A stretch of DNA of 39,753 bases. Origin: CAYYYJ01 sp964631205. Its GTDB lineage: Archaea; Aenigmatarchaeota; Aenigmatarchaeia; QMZP01; JACQNV01. Of this stretch, positions 23,306-32,148 are shown piece after piece; positions within the stretch are counted from its first letter, which is position 1; every line of letters starts with the position of its first letter. The notes below the pieces were generated by a model that was not told the origin of the DNA, searched no databases, and saw only the letters and a list, made by a program, of their open reading frames with translations. The DNA lies in NCBI GenBank assembly GCA_964631205.1, contig CAZVWU010000007.1:1-39753 (forward strand), written 5' to 3'. Made by a program: the position numbers and the translations under genes.

Positions 23306-25015
23306 TTATAACCTAAGGTATCTCGCCCCTGCAAATATCACTCCAGAAAACACCACAACCAAAACCACGATCATCCAGATTATTATGGTCTGGTCTAGGG
23401 CAGTTTCTTGCTTTGGCTGCAAAACATTTAATGAGGCTCTTGAGGTGAAGGTTTGATTTTTTCCTTCCGCTAAAACAGTTAAAGTATAATTGCCTTGGTT
23501 TTTCGGTTTAATGAAAATATTCACGTCCCTGTCTTCTGTTATCCCGATTGTTGAGGGATAATCAAGCCAGTCTTCTGGAACACCCAAAACTTTTATTAAA
23601 AATATTTGGGGCTGGCTTGTTTTCAGATTTAGCGTTAAGGATTTTTCAGAACCTAAAGCTGTTTCTATTTTTTCCGATAATAATTTTACTCCTGTGACCA
23701 AAGGTCTCCCAATTGCAGGGACAACAACAATATTCCTCACATTCACTGTTGCTGTTTTTGTATCGGTTGAAGCGCAATCTGCAGAGGCTTCAATCTTTAT
23801 CTCCTGATCCCCCACAACACCCGATTTATAATAAGAAGCCTCGAGCTTTTCTGCCTCTGAATTTAATAGGAAAGAAGTTTTGTTTATCAAAGAATTTCTT
23901 AGGTATACTTTTGTTGTGATGTTTTCCACGATCAGGCCTGTGTTTTTTATATTTGCAAAAATGAAGCCGTTTTCATTTATTCCGGTTTGCTCCGTGTAGT
24001 CGAAATCCTGTATTTTAACCCCACACCTGCCTGCTTTTGGCAGACACTGGAAACTTTTGCATTCATATGCTTCCTGGCATGAAAAATCAGACAGGCAATC
24101 CAAAGTGCAGTTAGATTTGCACACATCAAAAAATTCAGCCGGATTTGTCAGCTTGGTTTGGTTAAAAAATTTCTTGTTCCTGCAATCGCATCTTGCAGCA
24201 GAACCAGTAAAATCTGCAAGGCAGGTTTCTTTTGTTTCCCCGCAGTTCAAAACCCCGTCACCGCACCTGTCCCCTCCAGAACAATATTTGTCTTCTGCAG
24301 ATGTGAACGGCTCTACAATCCCCCAAACGCCATTATTGCACCTGTAGGTCTTCCCTTCTGTTGAATTTGTCCTGAAAGTATCATGCCCTCCAGCAGGATT
24401 CAGGCAGCTGGAAGGGCCTGTTTTTGCGAAACCGCTCCCAACAAAATCCTGGGCGCCACAGCTAGACGTCACATTAGCTTCCAACTGATAATTATTCCCA
24501 AGCTTGAAAACAAACGGGACTGCATATTCTTTTTTTTGGCCGGACAGCAATTTATCTGTGCTGACATTGATTTTATTTAGATTGACCTTTACAGAGTATT
24601 GTATATCCTGCTCAAGAGTCCCTGTGTTTTCCACTGCGAATATTACAGAATCGCCTCTAGCCCCAATATCCTTGGCATCTATCCTGCATCTCTCCAGCCT
24701 GAAAGAAAGTGATTTTTGCGCCTTGTCTGTTCCGTTCTGTGCAATCACAAGAAGATCATTCTGGCCTTGTTTTAAAGTAATCGTGCTTTCACCTTTTACG
24801 TCATTTTTGTATAAGCTTGCAGAAGGCCCGTTATTTAGCGCATAACTTACATTCGCTATGATATCAGTGCTTACATTTAAAAGTATAAAATCTGTAAAGT
24901 ATTGTTTTCCTGCTTCTGGAGAACTGATAAAAATTGCAGGGGTTGCAGCAGATGCAAAAGGCAGAAGGGCGGCTGTAAGAAGCGTAAAAACTAGGGTTCC
25001 TATTATTAGCTTCAT
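23306..25015 (-). CDS. Secreted Cys-rich surface protein with C-terminal membrane anchor
   Basis: A 569-residue extracellular protein. A signal peptide ends near FASAATP. Beta-sandwich domains follow (residues about 25-195, and again about 330-520) with CARDB/Ig-like character. They flank a Cys-rich middle (about 200-330; CSGGDRCGDGVLNCGE, CRNKKFF, CKSNCTLDC). A single transmembrane helix (IIIWMIVVLVVVFSGVIFAG) and a short basic tail end the chain. Many NxS/T sequons suggest N-glycosylation. The organisation is that of a cell-surface protein of unknown ligand. It is divergent from the PIN-domain gene and begins a minus-strand unit separate from suf. Confidence 0.8.
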   Translation of the reverse strand: MKLIIGTLVFTLLTAALLPFASAATPAIFISSPEAGKQYFTDFILLNVSTDIIANVSYALNNGPSASLYKNDVKGESTITLKQGQNDLLVIAQNGTDKAQKSLSFRLERCRIDAKDIGARGDSVIFAVENTGTLEQDIQYSVKVNLNKINVSTDKLLSGQKKEYAVPFVFKLGNNYQLEANVTSSCGAQDFVGSGFAKTGPSSCLNPAGGHDTFRTNSTEGKTYRCNNGVWGIVEPFTSAEDKYCSGGDRCGDGVLNCGETKETCLADFTGSAARCDCRNKKFFNQTKLTNPAEFFDVCKSNCTLDCLSDFSCQEAYECKSFQCLPKAGRCGVKIQDFDYTEQTGINENGFIFANIKNTGLIVENITTKVYLRNSLINKTSFLLNSEAEKLEASYYKSGVVGDQEIKIEASADCASTDTKTATVNVRNIVVVPAIGRPLVTGVKLLSEKIETALGSEKSLTLNLKTSQPQIFLIKVLGVPEDWLDYPSTIGITEDRDVNIFIKPKNQGNYTLTVLAEGKNQTFTSRASLNVLQPKQETALDQTIIIWMIVVLVVVFSGVIFAGARYLRL

Positions 25016-25063
25016 AAATAATATACTTATATTAATATGGATTTATAACTAATTGCTCTTGTT

Positions 25064-25435
25064 ATGGGATTTTTATTAGACACCAATTTCCTGCTTATAC
25101 CAGGCAATTATAAGGTTGATGTTTTCAGGGAACTTCAAATGTTTGGAAAGCAGGAGTTTTACACTTCAGATCTGGTTTTAAAAGAATTGGAAAATCTCTC
25201 ATCGGGAAAAGGGCAGCCTGCTATAGCAGCTAGATTAGCCCTTCAGCTTATAACGATGAAAGGCGTAAAAATCCTCGCGAGCAAAGGGAAGAACACAGAT
25301 AAAAGCATTGAAGATCTCGCCCTTGAGAGAAACTATACAGTTTGCACCCAAGATAAAGAATTAATAAAAAGGTTGAAAGGAAAAAAAATGAAGGTTATAA
25401 GCTTAAGGCAGAAAAGATACCTTGTGGAAATCTAG
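25064..25435 (+). CDS. PIN-domain nuclease (Fcf1/UTP24-like, COG1412)
   Basis: A 123-residue PIN domain beginning MGFLLDTNFLL. The acidic residues are D6, E41, D79/D84 and D97 in CTQDKELIKRLK. The sequence pattern (LDTNFLLIPGNYKVDVF, SDLVLKELENLSSGKG) is that of the archaeal Fcf1/UTP24-like rRNA-processing nucleases, not VapC toxins. No antitoxin gene lies upstream. The probable job is pre-rRNA processing; the cleavage site is not knowable from sequence. A TATA-like element (ATTTATAAC near 25043) lies about 20 bases before the ATG. Confidence 0.85.
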   Translation: MGFLLDTNFLLIPGNYKVDVFRELQMFGKQEFYTSDLVLKELENLSSGKGQPAIAARLALQLITMKGVKILASKGKNTDKSIEDLALERNYTVCTQDKELIKRLKGKKMKVISLRQKRYLVEI

Positions 25436-25510
25436 AGTTCCTTAAGGCTATAAGCCTTATAAATAACACCTACAAATAATCTAAGTCAAAAACCTCTCGT
25501 CAATAGAACA

Positions 25511-27571
25511 ATGGTTTTTGACTGTTATATTCCACCACACTGGCGGATATCAGAATTTAAACTAATAGGTCCGGAGTTTATGGTCTTGCCATTAGATAAC
25601 AATATTATATTGGTCTTTGCAACTTCAGTAATTGCACTTTTGTTTGCAGGATGGTCTGTTTTAAGGGTTTTGAGAAAGGAGCAGGGAAACCCTAAAATGG
25701 TTGAGATTGCAAAAGCCATACAGGAAGGCTCGTCTGCTTACTTAAACAGGCAGTATAAAATTATTTCTATATTTGTAATTATACTTGCAATATTTTTTGG
25801 CGTTGTTTTTAATTTGACGACAGCAATTTCTTTTGTGCTTGGAGCATTGCTTTCTGCTGCTGCCGGTTATGTAGGGATGCACATATCTGTGCGCGCGAAT
25901 GTCAGGACTGCGCAGGCTGCAAACAAAGGTTTGAAAGAGGCTTTGTCAGTTGCTTTCACAGGTGGCTCTGTGACTGGATTTGCTGTTGTTGGGCTTGGCC
26001 TGCTTGGAAGCGGCCTGCTTTATTTTGTTTATGGAGACCCGAAATTGATTATAGGGTTTACTTTTGGGGCCTCGGTTGTAAGCCTTTTCGCAAGGGTCGG
26101 GGGCGGGATATATACAAAGGGCGCTGATGTCGGGGCTGACCTTGTTGGAAAGATTGAGGCTGGAATTCCAGAAGATGATCCCAGAAACCCTGCAGTCATA
26201 GCCGATAATGTCGGGGATAATGTGGGGGACTGCGCAGGGATGGCAGCTGACCTTTTTGAATCGTATGTAGTCACTGTTATTGCTGCAATGATCCTTGGGT
26301 TGGCTGTCGGGGCTTCCGGTGTTATTTACCCCCTATTGATGGGCGGGATTGCAATACTCGCATCGATTGCAGGGACATTTTTTGTAAGGACAAATAATAA
26401 TAAAAAAATATGGGCAGCCCTGAACAGGAGCATATTGGTCACAGCACTATTATCTGCAATCGGATTCTATTTCATCACAGTGTATCTATTTCCTGGTCAA
26501 TTAGGATATTTCTATGCGGCTGTTGCAGGATTGGTGACGACAGTTGCAATAGGCTTTATAACTGAATATTATACTGGAAGGGACAGAAAACCAGTCCGAG
26601 AAATCGCAGAAGCATCCAAAACTGGAGCTGCAACAAACCTTATTGCAGGCTTGGCAACCGGTTTCATGTCAACTGTTTTGCCAGTGCTTGTAATAATTTC
26701 GGCTATATTTTCTTCTTTCTATTTCGGCGGGTTTTATGGAATAGCGATCGCAGCTATGGCTATGCTTTCTTTGACAGGGATAATTGTCTCTGTTGATTCA
26801 TACGGGCCTATAACAGATAACGCAGGTGGGATAGCCGAGATGTCGGGGATGCCTAAAAAGGTTAGGGATATCACAGACCCGCTTGATGCAATTGGGAACA
26901 CAACAAAAGCAGTCACAAAAGGGGTTGCAATCGGATCAGCTGCGTTGGCAGCGATTTCTTTGTTTGCGGCATTTGCAGCTGAAACCGGGATAAAAGCCAT
27001 AAATATTCTGGACCCGAGGGTTGTTATTGGGTTGTTCATAGGGGGCATGCTCCCATTTGTTTTCTCTGCCTTAACAATGAAGGCTGTGGGCAAGGCAGCC
27101 TTTGGAATAGTGAGCGAAGTCAGGAGACAATTCAAGGAAATAAAAGGGATAATGCAATGGAAAGCAAAACCAGATTATGGGAGATGCGTCTCTATAGTCA
27201 CTGCAGCAGCCCAAAGAGAGCTGATACTCCCTTCCATAATAGCAATAGCGGCGCCGCTTGTTGTTGGATTTGTTTTAGGGCCTGCAGCTTTGGGGGGCTT
27301 GTTGGCAGGAGCTATAGTCACAGGCCTGCTTTTGGCAATAACAATGACAACAAGCGGCGCCTCATGGGACAACGCAAAGAAATATATAGAGTTAGGGAAT
27401 TTTGGAGGAAAAGGATCGGAAACGCATAAAGCAGCAGTTGTTGGTGATACAGTAGGCGATCCATTCAAAGACACTTCAGGCCCTGCGTTGAACCCACTGA
27501 TAAAGGTGCTCAATACAATAGCTTTATTGTTTGCAACAATGATAGCGACTCATGTCCTGCTTCCTGGATAA
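25511..27571 (+). CDS. hppA: Membrane-bound ion-pumping pyrophosphatase, K+-independent H+-PPase type
   Basis: A 686-residue polytopic protein with about 16 membrane segments. Substrate and metal motifs are GGGIYTKGADVGADLVGK, DDPRNPAVIADNVGDNVGD and, near the C-terminus, GDTVGDPFKDTSGPALN. It couples PPi hydrolysis to cation transport. GNTTKAVTKG has Lys at the position that is Ala in K+-dependent enzymes (codon at 26906), so it is predicted to be K+-independent and H+-pumping. The first 23 residues (VFDCYIPPHWR...) do not look membrane-embedded. An ATG at 25580 (MVLPLDNN) just before the first helix is the more likely start on family grounds. A TATA element is near 25451-25463. Confidence 0.95.
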   Translation: MVFDCYIPPHWRISEFKLIGPEFMVLPLDNNIILVFATSVIALLFAGWSVLRVLRKEQGNPKMVEIAKAIQEGSSAYLNRQYKIISIFVIILAIFFGVVFNLTTAISFVLGALLSAAAGYVGMHISVRANVRTAQAANKGLKEALSVAFTGGSVTGFAVVGLGLLGSGLLYFVYGDPKLIIGFTFGASVVSLFARVGGGIYTKGADVGADLVGKIEAGIPEDDPRNPAVIADNVGDNVGDCAGMAADLFESYVVTVIAAMILGLAVGASGVIYPLLMGGIAILASIAGTFFVRTNNNKKIWAALNRSILVTALLSAIGFYFITVYLFPGQLGYFYAAVAGLVTTVAIGFITEYYTGRDRKPVREIAEASKTGAATNLIAGLATGFMSTVLPVLVIISAIFSSFYFGGFYGIAIAAMAMLSLTGIIVSVDSYGPITDNAGGIAEMSGMPKKVRDITDPLDAIGNTTKAVTKGVAIGSAALAAISLFAAFAAETGIKAINILDPRVVIGLFIGGMLPFVFSALTMKAVGKAAFGIVSEVRRQFKEIKGIMQWKAKPDYGRCVSIVTAAAQRELILPSIIAIAAPLVVGFVLGPAALGGLLAGAIVTGLLLAITMTTSGASWDNAKKYIELGNFGGKGSETHKAAVVGDTVGDPFKDTSGPALNPLIKVLNTIALLFATMIATHVLLPG

Positions 27572-27600
27572 AAAGCTTGTAATCTCCCCTTAATACTCTT

Positions 27601-27888
27601 ATGAATTTAAGACAGCTTGACAATTTCATGAAGGATACAATGGCGCCTTCTGCAGCCCACAAGAACCTTGACAAGGTATCCCACTGGCTGGAGAAATTAA
27701 AGGCAGAGAAGGGTTATGAAACAGGCATTCCATCAGAGATGCAGGCATTAAAAAAAATGGAGTCTTTAGGATTAATAAAATTAAAAGATAAAGGAATGTC
27801 AGTCGAGGCTGAATTAACAGAAGACGGGGAAAATATACATAAAGAGATGATCTCAAGGGGTTTTTATTTAAAGAAAGGGAAAGTGTAA
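27601..27888 (+). CDS. Small 95-residue protein, possibly winged-helix
   Basis: A 95-residue soluble protein, helical at the N-terminus (LRQLDNFMKDTM, NLDKVSHWLEKLKAEKG). The second half (EMQALKKMESLGLIKLKDK, AELTEDGENIHKEMISRG) reads like a recognition helix followed by a beta wing and a final helix, as in archaeal winged-helix proteins. That is a weak pattern match. There are no Cys. It follows the pyrophosphatase gene by 29 bases and precedes the first ferredoxin by 100 bases, so it may be co-transcribed with either. I do not recognise the family. Confidence 0.6.
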   Translation: MNLRQLDNFMKDTMAPSAAHKNLDKVSHWLEKLKAEKGYETGIPSEMQALKKMESLGLIKLKDKGMSVEAELTEDGENIHKEMISRGFYLKKGKV

Positions 27889-27988
27889 AAATAAGGGAGG
27901 AGTGGGAGATGATAGGCAGAAACAGGTCTACTAGCCTATTTCGATCCAGTAAGGTTTCCACATTTAAAGAAAGGGAAGATATAGATTT

Positions 27989-28348
27989 ATGCCAGATACG
28001 CAATCGGATGGACCAAAAACAGGCGACAAAACTAGGACAGATTACGATGTAAAATATGAGCATGACAAGACTGTAAAAAAGAAATTCAAGCTCAAAATTA
28101 TTTACAATAAAAAAGGCTGCATCTCATCTGGGCACTGCGCGCTTTCAGATCCTTTTGATTTTACCCTCGACGATGATGCTAAAGGGGTTTTAAAAGATGG
28201 CAAGGCTTTAACAGGTCCCCAAGACGGCGTTTTTGTAAAAGAGATCGAGACCGATTCGCCGCATCTTGCCATTAATGCGGCAAAAACCTGCACGCCGAAA
28301 GTTATAGCCATTATTGATGTGGAAACCGGGAAGCGTATAGCTCCCTAA
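27989..28348 (+). CDS. Three-Cys single-cluster ferredoxin-like protein, Ser at the second ligand
   Basis: A 119-residue protein with a 33-residue charged N-terminal extension and a ferredoxin fold. The cluster motif is GCISSGHCALSDP (C44 and C50), with the third Cys in KTCTPKV (C101). The second Cys of the C-x2-C-x2-C pattern is Ser, giving a C-x5-C arrangement like the [3Fe-4S] ferredoxins of actinobacteria. An alternative is a Ser-ligated [4Fe-4S] cluster. The Pro that normally follows the last Cys is shifted by one residue. It carries electrons or senses redox state; the partner is unknown. A TATA-like ATTTAAAG lies about 24 bases upstream. The next ferredoxin follows after 25 bases. Confidence 0.75.
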   Translation: MPDTQSDGPKTGDKTRTDYDVKYEHDKTVKKKFKLKIIYNKKGCISSGHCALSDPFDFTLDDDAKGVLKDGKALTGPQDGVFVKEIETDSPHLAINAAKTCTPKVIAIIDVETGKRIAP

Positions 28349-28373
28349 GCCTACCCAAAAGAAGGGTTTACAT

Positions 28374-28655
28374 ATGGATAATTTTCCAAGGAAAATAAAA
28401 ATTGTGTATGATAGGAATGGATGCATAGGCGCAGCTGCATGCGTCTCAATTAATCCTGTGGATTGGGTTATGGACCATGACGGAAAAGCAAACTTGATTA
28501 ATTCCCAAAAAGAAGGGGACAACTTTGTAAAAATTGTGGATATTCAGGATGAGCAGGCTATGTCAAGGATAGTTGAATCAGCCACTGTATGCCCTGTAGC
28601 AATTATAGAAGTTTGGGATGTCACAGAAAACAAAAAGATTTTTCCGGCAGTATGA
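28374..28655 (+). CDS. Three-Cys single-cluster ferredoxin-like protein, Ala at the second ligand
   Basis: A 93-residue ferredoxin. The motif NGCIGAAACVSINP has C17 and C23, with the third Cys in ATVCPVAI (C73). The second position of the normal C-x2-C-x2-C motif is Ala (A20), so a [3Fe-4S] cluster is expected. The KIKIVYDRNG start and the VCPVAIIEV end are close to those of the four-Cys ferredoxin at 37789. The gene is only 25 bases after the Ser-variant ferredoxin and is probably in the same transcript. Both are single-cluster paralogues with different second ligands. Confidence 0.82.
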   Translation: MDNFPRKIKIVYDRNGCIGAAACVSINPVDWVMDHDGKANLINSQKEGDNFVKIVDIQDEQAMSRIVESATVCPVAIIEVWDVTENKKIFPAV

Positions 28656-28671
28656 GCAATTCATTCATACA

Positions 28672-31600
28672 TTATTCTCCGGCTCTGCTGAATAGGTTGC
28701 TTTCAACTAATCCTCTTCTTTTCAGGAAGAATAGGAGGCCGCCTAAAATAGCTATAATTAAAACAACTATAACAATGATTAGCGTAATATCTGCGCCCTT
28801 TGGTTTTTGCGTCGATATTCTGCGCCCCCCTTCTTGGTCATCTTCCGGGACTGGTGTTGATGTCGGGCCTCCTGAATAAATGCAAGACCTGCTTAATGGA
28901 TAGCCGCATAACCTTACCTCGCTGCACGATCTTGTTTGAATGCCATTTGATGGACAATCTGCTGGTTCCCATGGCTGGCAATCTTTTGTTTCTATGCAAT
29001 CTGCATCGCCTTCTGTTGATTCAGCTTTCACTTCTATTGTCCTGTTGGAAGACGCTCTATAGGTTCCGGCTGATGACTTGGTTTCGCAATTCCATTTATA
29101 TGAACCTTCTGCAATATTCTGCACTTTAAACTGCTTTGTCGCAGGCGAGCCAGTTACTGTTTCTGTCTTGTATTTCCTGAAGCTGCCACCAATATCTGTA
29201 TAGAAAGAAATTTCCCTTAAGTTCGACCCTGCCGCTGTGCATACAAATGTTACGTCTGTACCCACAACTTTATTATTTTCTGGGGTTGACAGTTTTACAG
29301 TTGGCTGGATTGGAGTTGGCGAAGGGCTTCCGCCCAAAGATGTGGTTGGGGAAGGAGATGATGTCGATTGGCTAGCAGACAGGGTTATTTTCTTTGTTTC
29401 TTCAGTGTAGCTTGCATGGCTGCATGTGACTGTAGCCTCCACATTTGAAGGAGCTGAATTGAATAGCCTTTCATATTTGTATTGGTCTGTCTCAAACACC
29501 ATCTCGTATTCTTGACCTGGTTTGTCTGAGTATTTTATCTTGCAAAATGCGCCGTTAATCACAACCTCATCAGCTGAAGCTGTTTCCTTTTTATAAGAGG
29601 CCTTGACTTCAACTTTTTTATTGTCTTGGGTAAGAAAACTGCGGGTTAATGATAGTTGGGCTTTTATTTTGGTTGGGGTGGTGGATGGGGTTGTGATTGC
29701 AGTTGATGTAGGCGTGGGGGTGGATGTTGTGGTTGTGGATCCAAGCAGAATTGCCCCGCTTCCTGACAAACCGGAGATTTCATAAAATAAAACTTCAGGC
29801 TGGTTAAGAAGGCCTGATATTTCTGTCTGATAATCATCATTTAATTTTTTAACCTGCTGATCTGTAAGCGCTTTGTTGTATACAAAAACGTCGTCTAATT
29901 TGCCGGCAAAAAAGCTTTGACCCTGATCCTTCCCTATGTAGAGCGGCAGGTCATTTGTGCCTATAGGGCCGGAAAATGCAGCTGTGTTCTGCAGAATGCC
30001 ATCAACAAAAAGTTTTATGTTTGTGCCATCCCATGTGCCTGTGACAAGAGTCCATGTCTGGAGAGGAATGCTTTCTTTTGAAAGTACTGTTTTGGCGCTG
30101 CCTGCAAGACCTTTGGAAATAAGGAATTCTATTTTTTCATTCAGATTGTTGAAATGCAAACTGTAGAGACCGAAAGGGTCACCATTTGCTGAGGGCGGCT
30201 TCCTGAGGACTGTTTTATATTGGTTGCCTGCTCTTGAGTCTAAAAATATCCATGCAGAGACTGTAATCCCACTTATAGGATCAAGTGCCGCATTTGGCTT
30301 GTCTTCCACAGTAACAACGTCATCCATCCCGTCCAGTTTCAAGGCTTTTCCAAATTTTCCATCATCTGCAAGTATAGGCCCGTTTGAAACCGGCGAGCCT
30401 GTGCCAGGAGTATTCCCCTTTGAATCAGCGAATTGGTAATTGTTACCAAGGGTATCAAAAGACCAATGGGCTAGCGGGGAAGCTGATAGGCTTGCTACTT
30501 TTACTTCCACATTGCCTTGTTTTTCAGGGAATGGTCCATTAAAAACCAGTTCGCCCAAGCAGTTTTGGGTTATTTTGGTCACTGTTGTCGCGTATGGACA
30601 GGCTCTCACCCCTGCACCGTTATTGGTGTTTGGGATCAAAAGTATTTTGTTTGCCAAGCCTTTTGTGCCAATTTTATTGACAGCTGTTGCAGTGTCTGTT
30701 GCTTCTATTACAAGTGTGCTGAGGTCCACATCTGTTTTTGAAAATTCAAGCGTGCCTTTCAAACGGGTTTTCCATGTTGGATTCTCGAAGCTGGCCTGCA
30801 CATCTGCAAATCGTCTTGAACCTGTTACAAGGGTTGCGGTGTTGGTATTATCAAAAACTGTATAAAGAGAAGTCTCCCCATCTTCTGATTTTGTATAAGT
30901 CCTTGTAGTGAAGACTGCCGGGTTGGCTGTTGAAACGTCGATATATCTTGTTTGTATACCAGTGGTTGTTGCAAAAACAGCAAGATGTTTTCCAGAAGAA
31001 GGGTCATAAGTTATGGAAGGCGGCGAGAGCACAGAGGCTAAAGATATCTCTGAGCCTGAATTAGCCAAAGTTGAATCCATTGCTTGAATATAGCCTATGC
31101 CTCCCCGGCTGAATGCCAGAATATATTTGTTGTTCACAAGATCAAAGGAGAGGGGTTTGGAAGAAATAGATTCTGGGTTTGGGTTGGCTGAAGTTGGAAG
31201 TCCTAAGCCGGTGAAGCCTCTTATTTTTGGGGTTGAGGAGCTTGTGAACGGCGATTTGTAGACGAAAATATAGTTGTTGTTTGTATAGATTAAAACAGAC
31301 GATGAATCTTTGGAATTATAAATCAAGTCGCCGTCTTCTGAATATGGATAATTATTGAAACCCCCCACGGATTTTATAGTAGAATACGTTTGTGCTCCAG
31401 TAACAGGATCTAGTCCACTAAGTGAAGTATAAATCTGTGACCTCATGTCGTAAAAGTTGTTCGCGGTCTTGTCATAAATAATTCTGCTGTAAGGGCTGGA
31501 GAAGCTGAAATATGTTATTGTGCCTAATCTTGGAAAGGGCTCAAAATGCTGGATAGTTCCTACCGAATTTGATGCCACATCTATATTAATCCCTCTATGA

Positions 31601-32100
31601 CCTGAATCGATTAAAAATGAATTGGTAGAGGGATTATAAGCCGCATCAAGATTTGCAGAGGTTGGCTTTTGACTATCCTGTAATTGCGGTAGTGATGTTT
31701 TCTGGCCTGAAGAGTCTAATAAAAAGCCTGCGAAATTATATATTTTGTAAGAGTATTGGTATAAATTGGCTTCATAATAATCCTTGCCGCTTGCAGGGTC
31801 TATATAAGCCACTAAAATTTTTGAGCCTCCGGGTTCTACGATAAAATATGCGCCTGAAGGCAACGGGCCGAAATCAATGTCCACTTTTGTGCCGCCATAA
31901 TTATCAAGGATTCTGCCTACGAGGGTGGATGCAGAGGATTTCCAGACAGCCAGGCAAAAGCTTTGGGTGCACACGACTTTTGGGTCTGTGCCGCCCAGAT
32001 CTATCTGGGCGCTGGCTTTGTATGTTGTTAAAAATAGTATCAGCAGGAAAATGCCTATTATTGAAATTGCATGTTTTTTATTTATCAGTTGAAATGGCAT
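28672..32100 (-). CDS. Large secreted surface protein with LamG domain and C-terminal membrane anchor
   Basis: An 1142-residue protein. A signal peptide (IGIFLLILFLTTYKASAQ) is followed by a beta-propeller-like region to about residue 430 and a beta domain. A LamG/concanavalin-type jelly roll comes next (about 545-765; LAHWSFD, VSAWIFLD, KLFVDGI, GKLDDVFVYNKALT). A Thr/Pro-rich linker, two Ig-like domains (about 810-990), a short thrombospondin-type segment (WEPADCPSNGIQTRSCSE) and a C-terminal transmembrane helix end the chain. The large size and modules suggest glycan or protein binding at the cell surface. It follows the other LamG gene by 48 bases and is probably co-transcribed with it. 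Confidence 0.85.
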   Translation of the reverse strand: MPFQLINKKHAISIIGIFLLILFLTTYKASAQIDLGGTDPKVVCTQSFCLAVWKSSASTLVGRILDNYGGTKVDIDFGPLPSGAYFIVEPGGSKILVAYIDPASGKDYYEANLYQYSYKIYNFAGFLLDSSGQKTSLPQLQDSQKPTSANLDAAYNPSTNSFLIDSGHRGINIDVASNSVGTIQHFEPFPRLGTITYFSFSSPYSRIIYDKTANNFYDMRSQIYTSLSGLDPVTGAQTYSTIKSVGGFNNYPYSEDGDLIYNSKDSSSVLIYTNNNYIFVYKSPFTSSSTPKIRGFTGLGLPTSANPNPESISSKPLSFDLVNNKYILAFSRGGIGYIQAMDSTLANSGSEISLASVLSPPSITYDPSSGKHLAVFATTTGIQTRYIDVSTANPAVFTTRTYTKSEDGETSLYTVFDNTNTATLVTGSRRFADVQASFENPTWKTRLKGTLEFSKTDVDLSTLVIEATDTATAVNKIGTKGLANKILLIPNTNNGAGVRACPYATTVTKITQNCLGELVFNGPFPEKQGNVEVKVASLSASPLAHWSFDTLGNNYQFADSKGNTPGTGSPVSNGPILADDGKFGKALKLDGMDDVVTVEDKPNAALDPISGITVSAWIFLDSRAGNQYKTVLRKPPSANGDPFGLYSLHFNNLNEKIEFLISKGLAGSAKTVLSKESIPLQTWTLVTGTWDGTNIKLFVDGILQNTAAFSGPIGTNDLPLYIGKDQGQSFFAGKLDDVFVYNKALTDQQVKKLNDDYQTEISGLLNQPEVLFYEISGLSGSGAILLGSTTTTSTPTPTSTAITTPSTTPTKIKAQLSLTRSFLTQDNKKVEVKASYKKETASADEVVINGAFCKIKYSDKPGQEYEMVFETDQYKYERLFNSAPSNVEATVTCSHASYTEETKKITLSASQSTSSPSPTTSLGGSPSPTPIQPTVKLSTPENNKVVGTDVTFVCTAAGSNLREISFYTDIGGSFRKYKTETVTGSPATKQFKVQNIAEGSYKWNCETKSSAGTYRASSNRTIEVKAESTEGDADCIETKDCQPWEPADCPSNGIQTRSCSEVRLCGYPLSRSCIYSGGPTSTPVPEDDQEGGRRISTQKPKGADITLIIVIVVLIIAILGGLLFFLKRRGLVESNLFSRAGE

Positions 32101-32148
32101 AATATTCCTATAATCCCTTATTGGCCTGTTGGAGACTGAAAGGGATAA

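Noticed and set aside
25064..25435. VapC toxin label for the second PIN protein
   Set aside because: No antitoxin gene upstream, and the sequence fits Fcf1/UTP24-like nucleases better.
27912..27939. ATAGGC/GCCTAT inverted repeat with a 16-base loop as a small RNA or terminator
   Set aside because: The stem is only six bases, with no T-tract or known RNA motif.
27866..27977. 16-bp direct repeat ATTTAAAGAAAGGGAA at 27866-27881 and 27962-27977
   Set aside because: The first copy is inside a gene and the second acts plausibly as a TATA region; A/G-rich coincidence is likely.
27909..28052. A 47-codon ORF (MIGRNRSTSLF...) with a strong GGGAGGAG upstream
   Set aside because: It overlaps the first ferredoxin in another frame, has no recognisable content, and the ferredoxin has its own TATA-like element.
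30440..30865. A 141-codon plus-strand ORF inside the 1142-residue surface protein gene
   Set aside because: Antisense shadow of a gene with clear LamG and membrane-anchor features.
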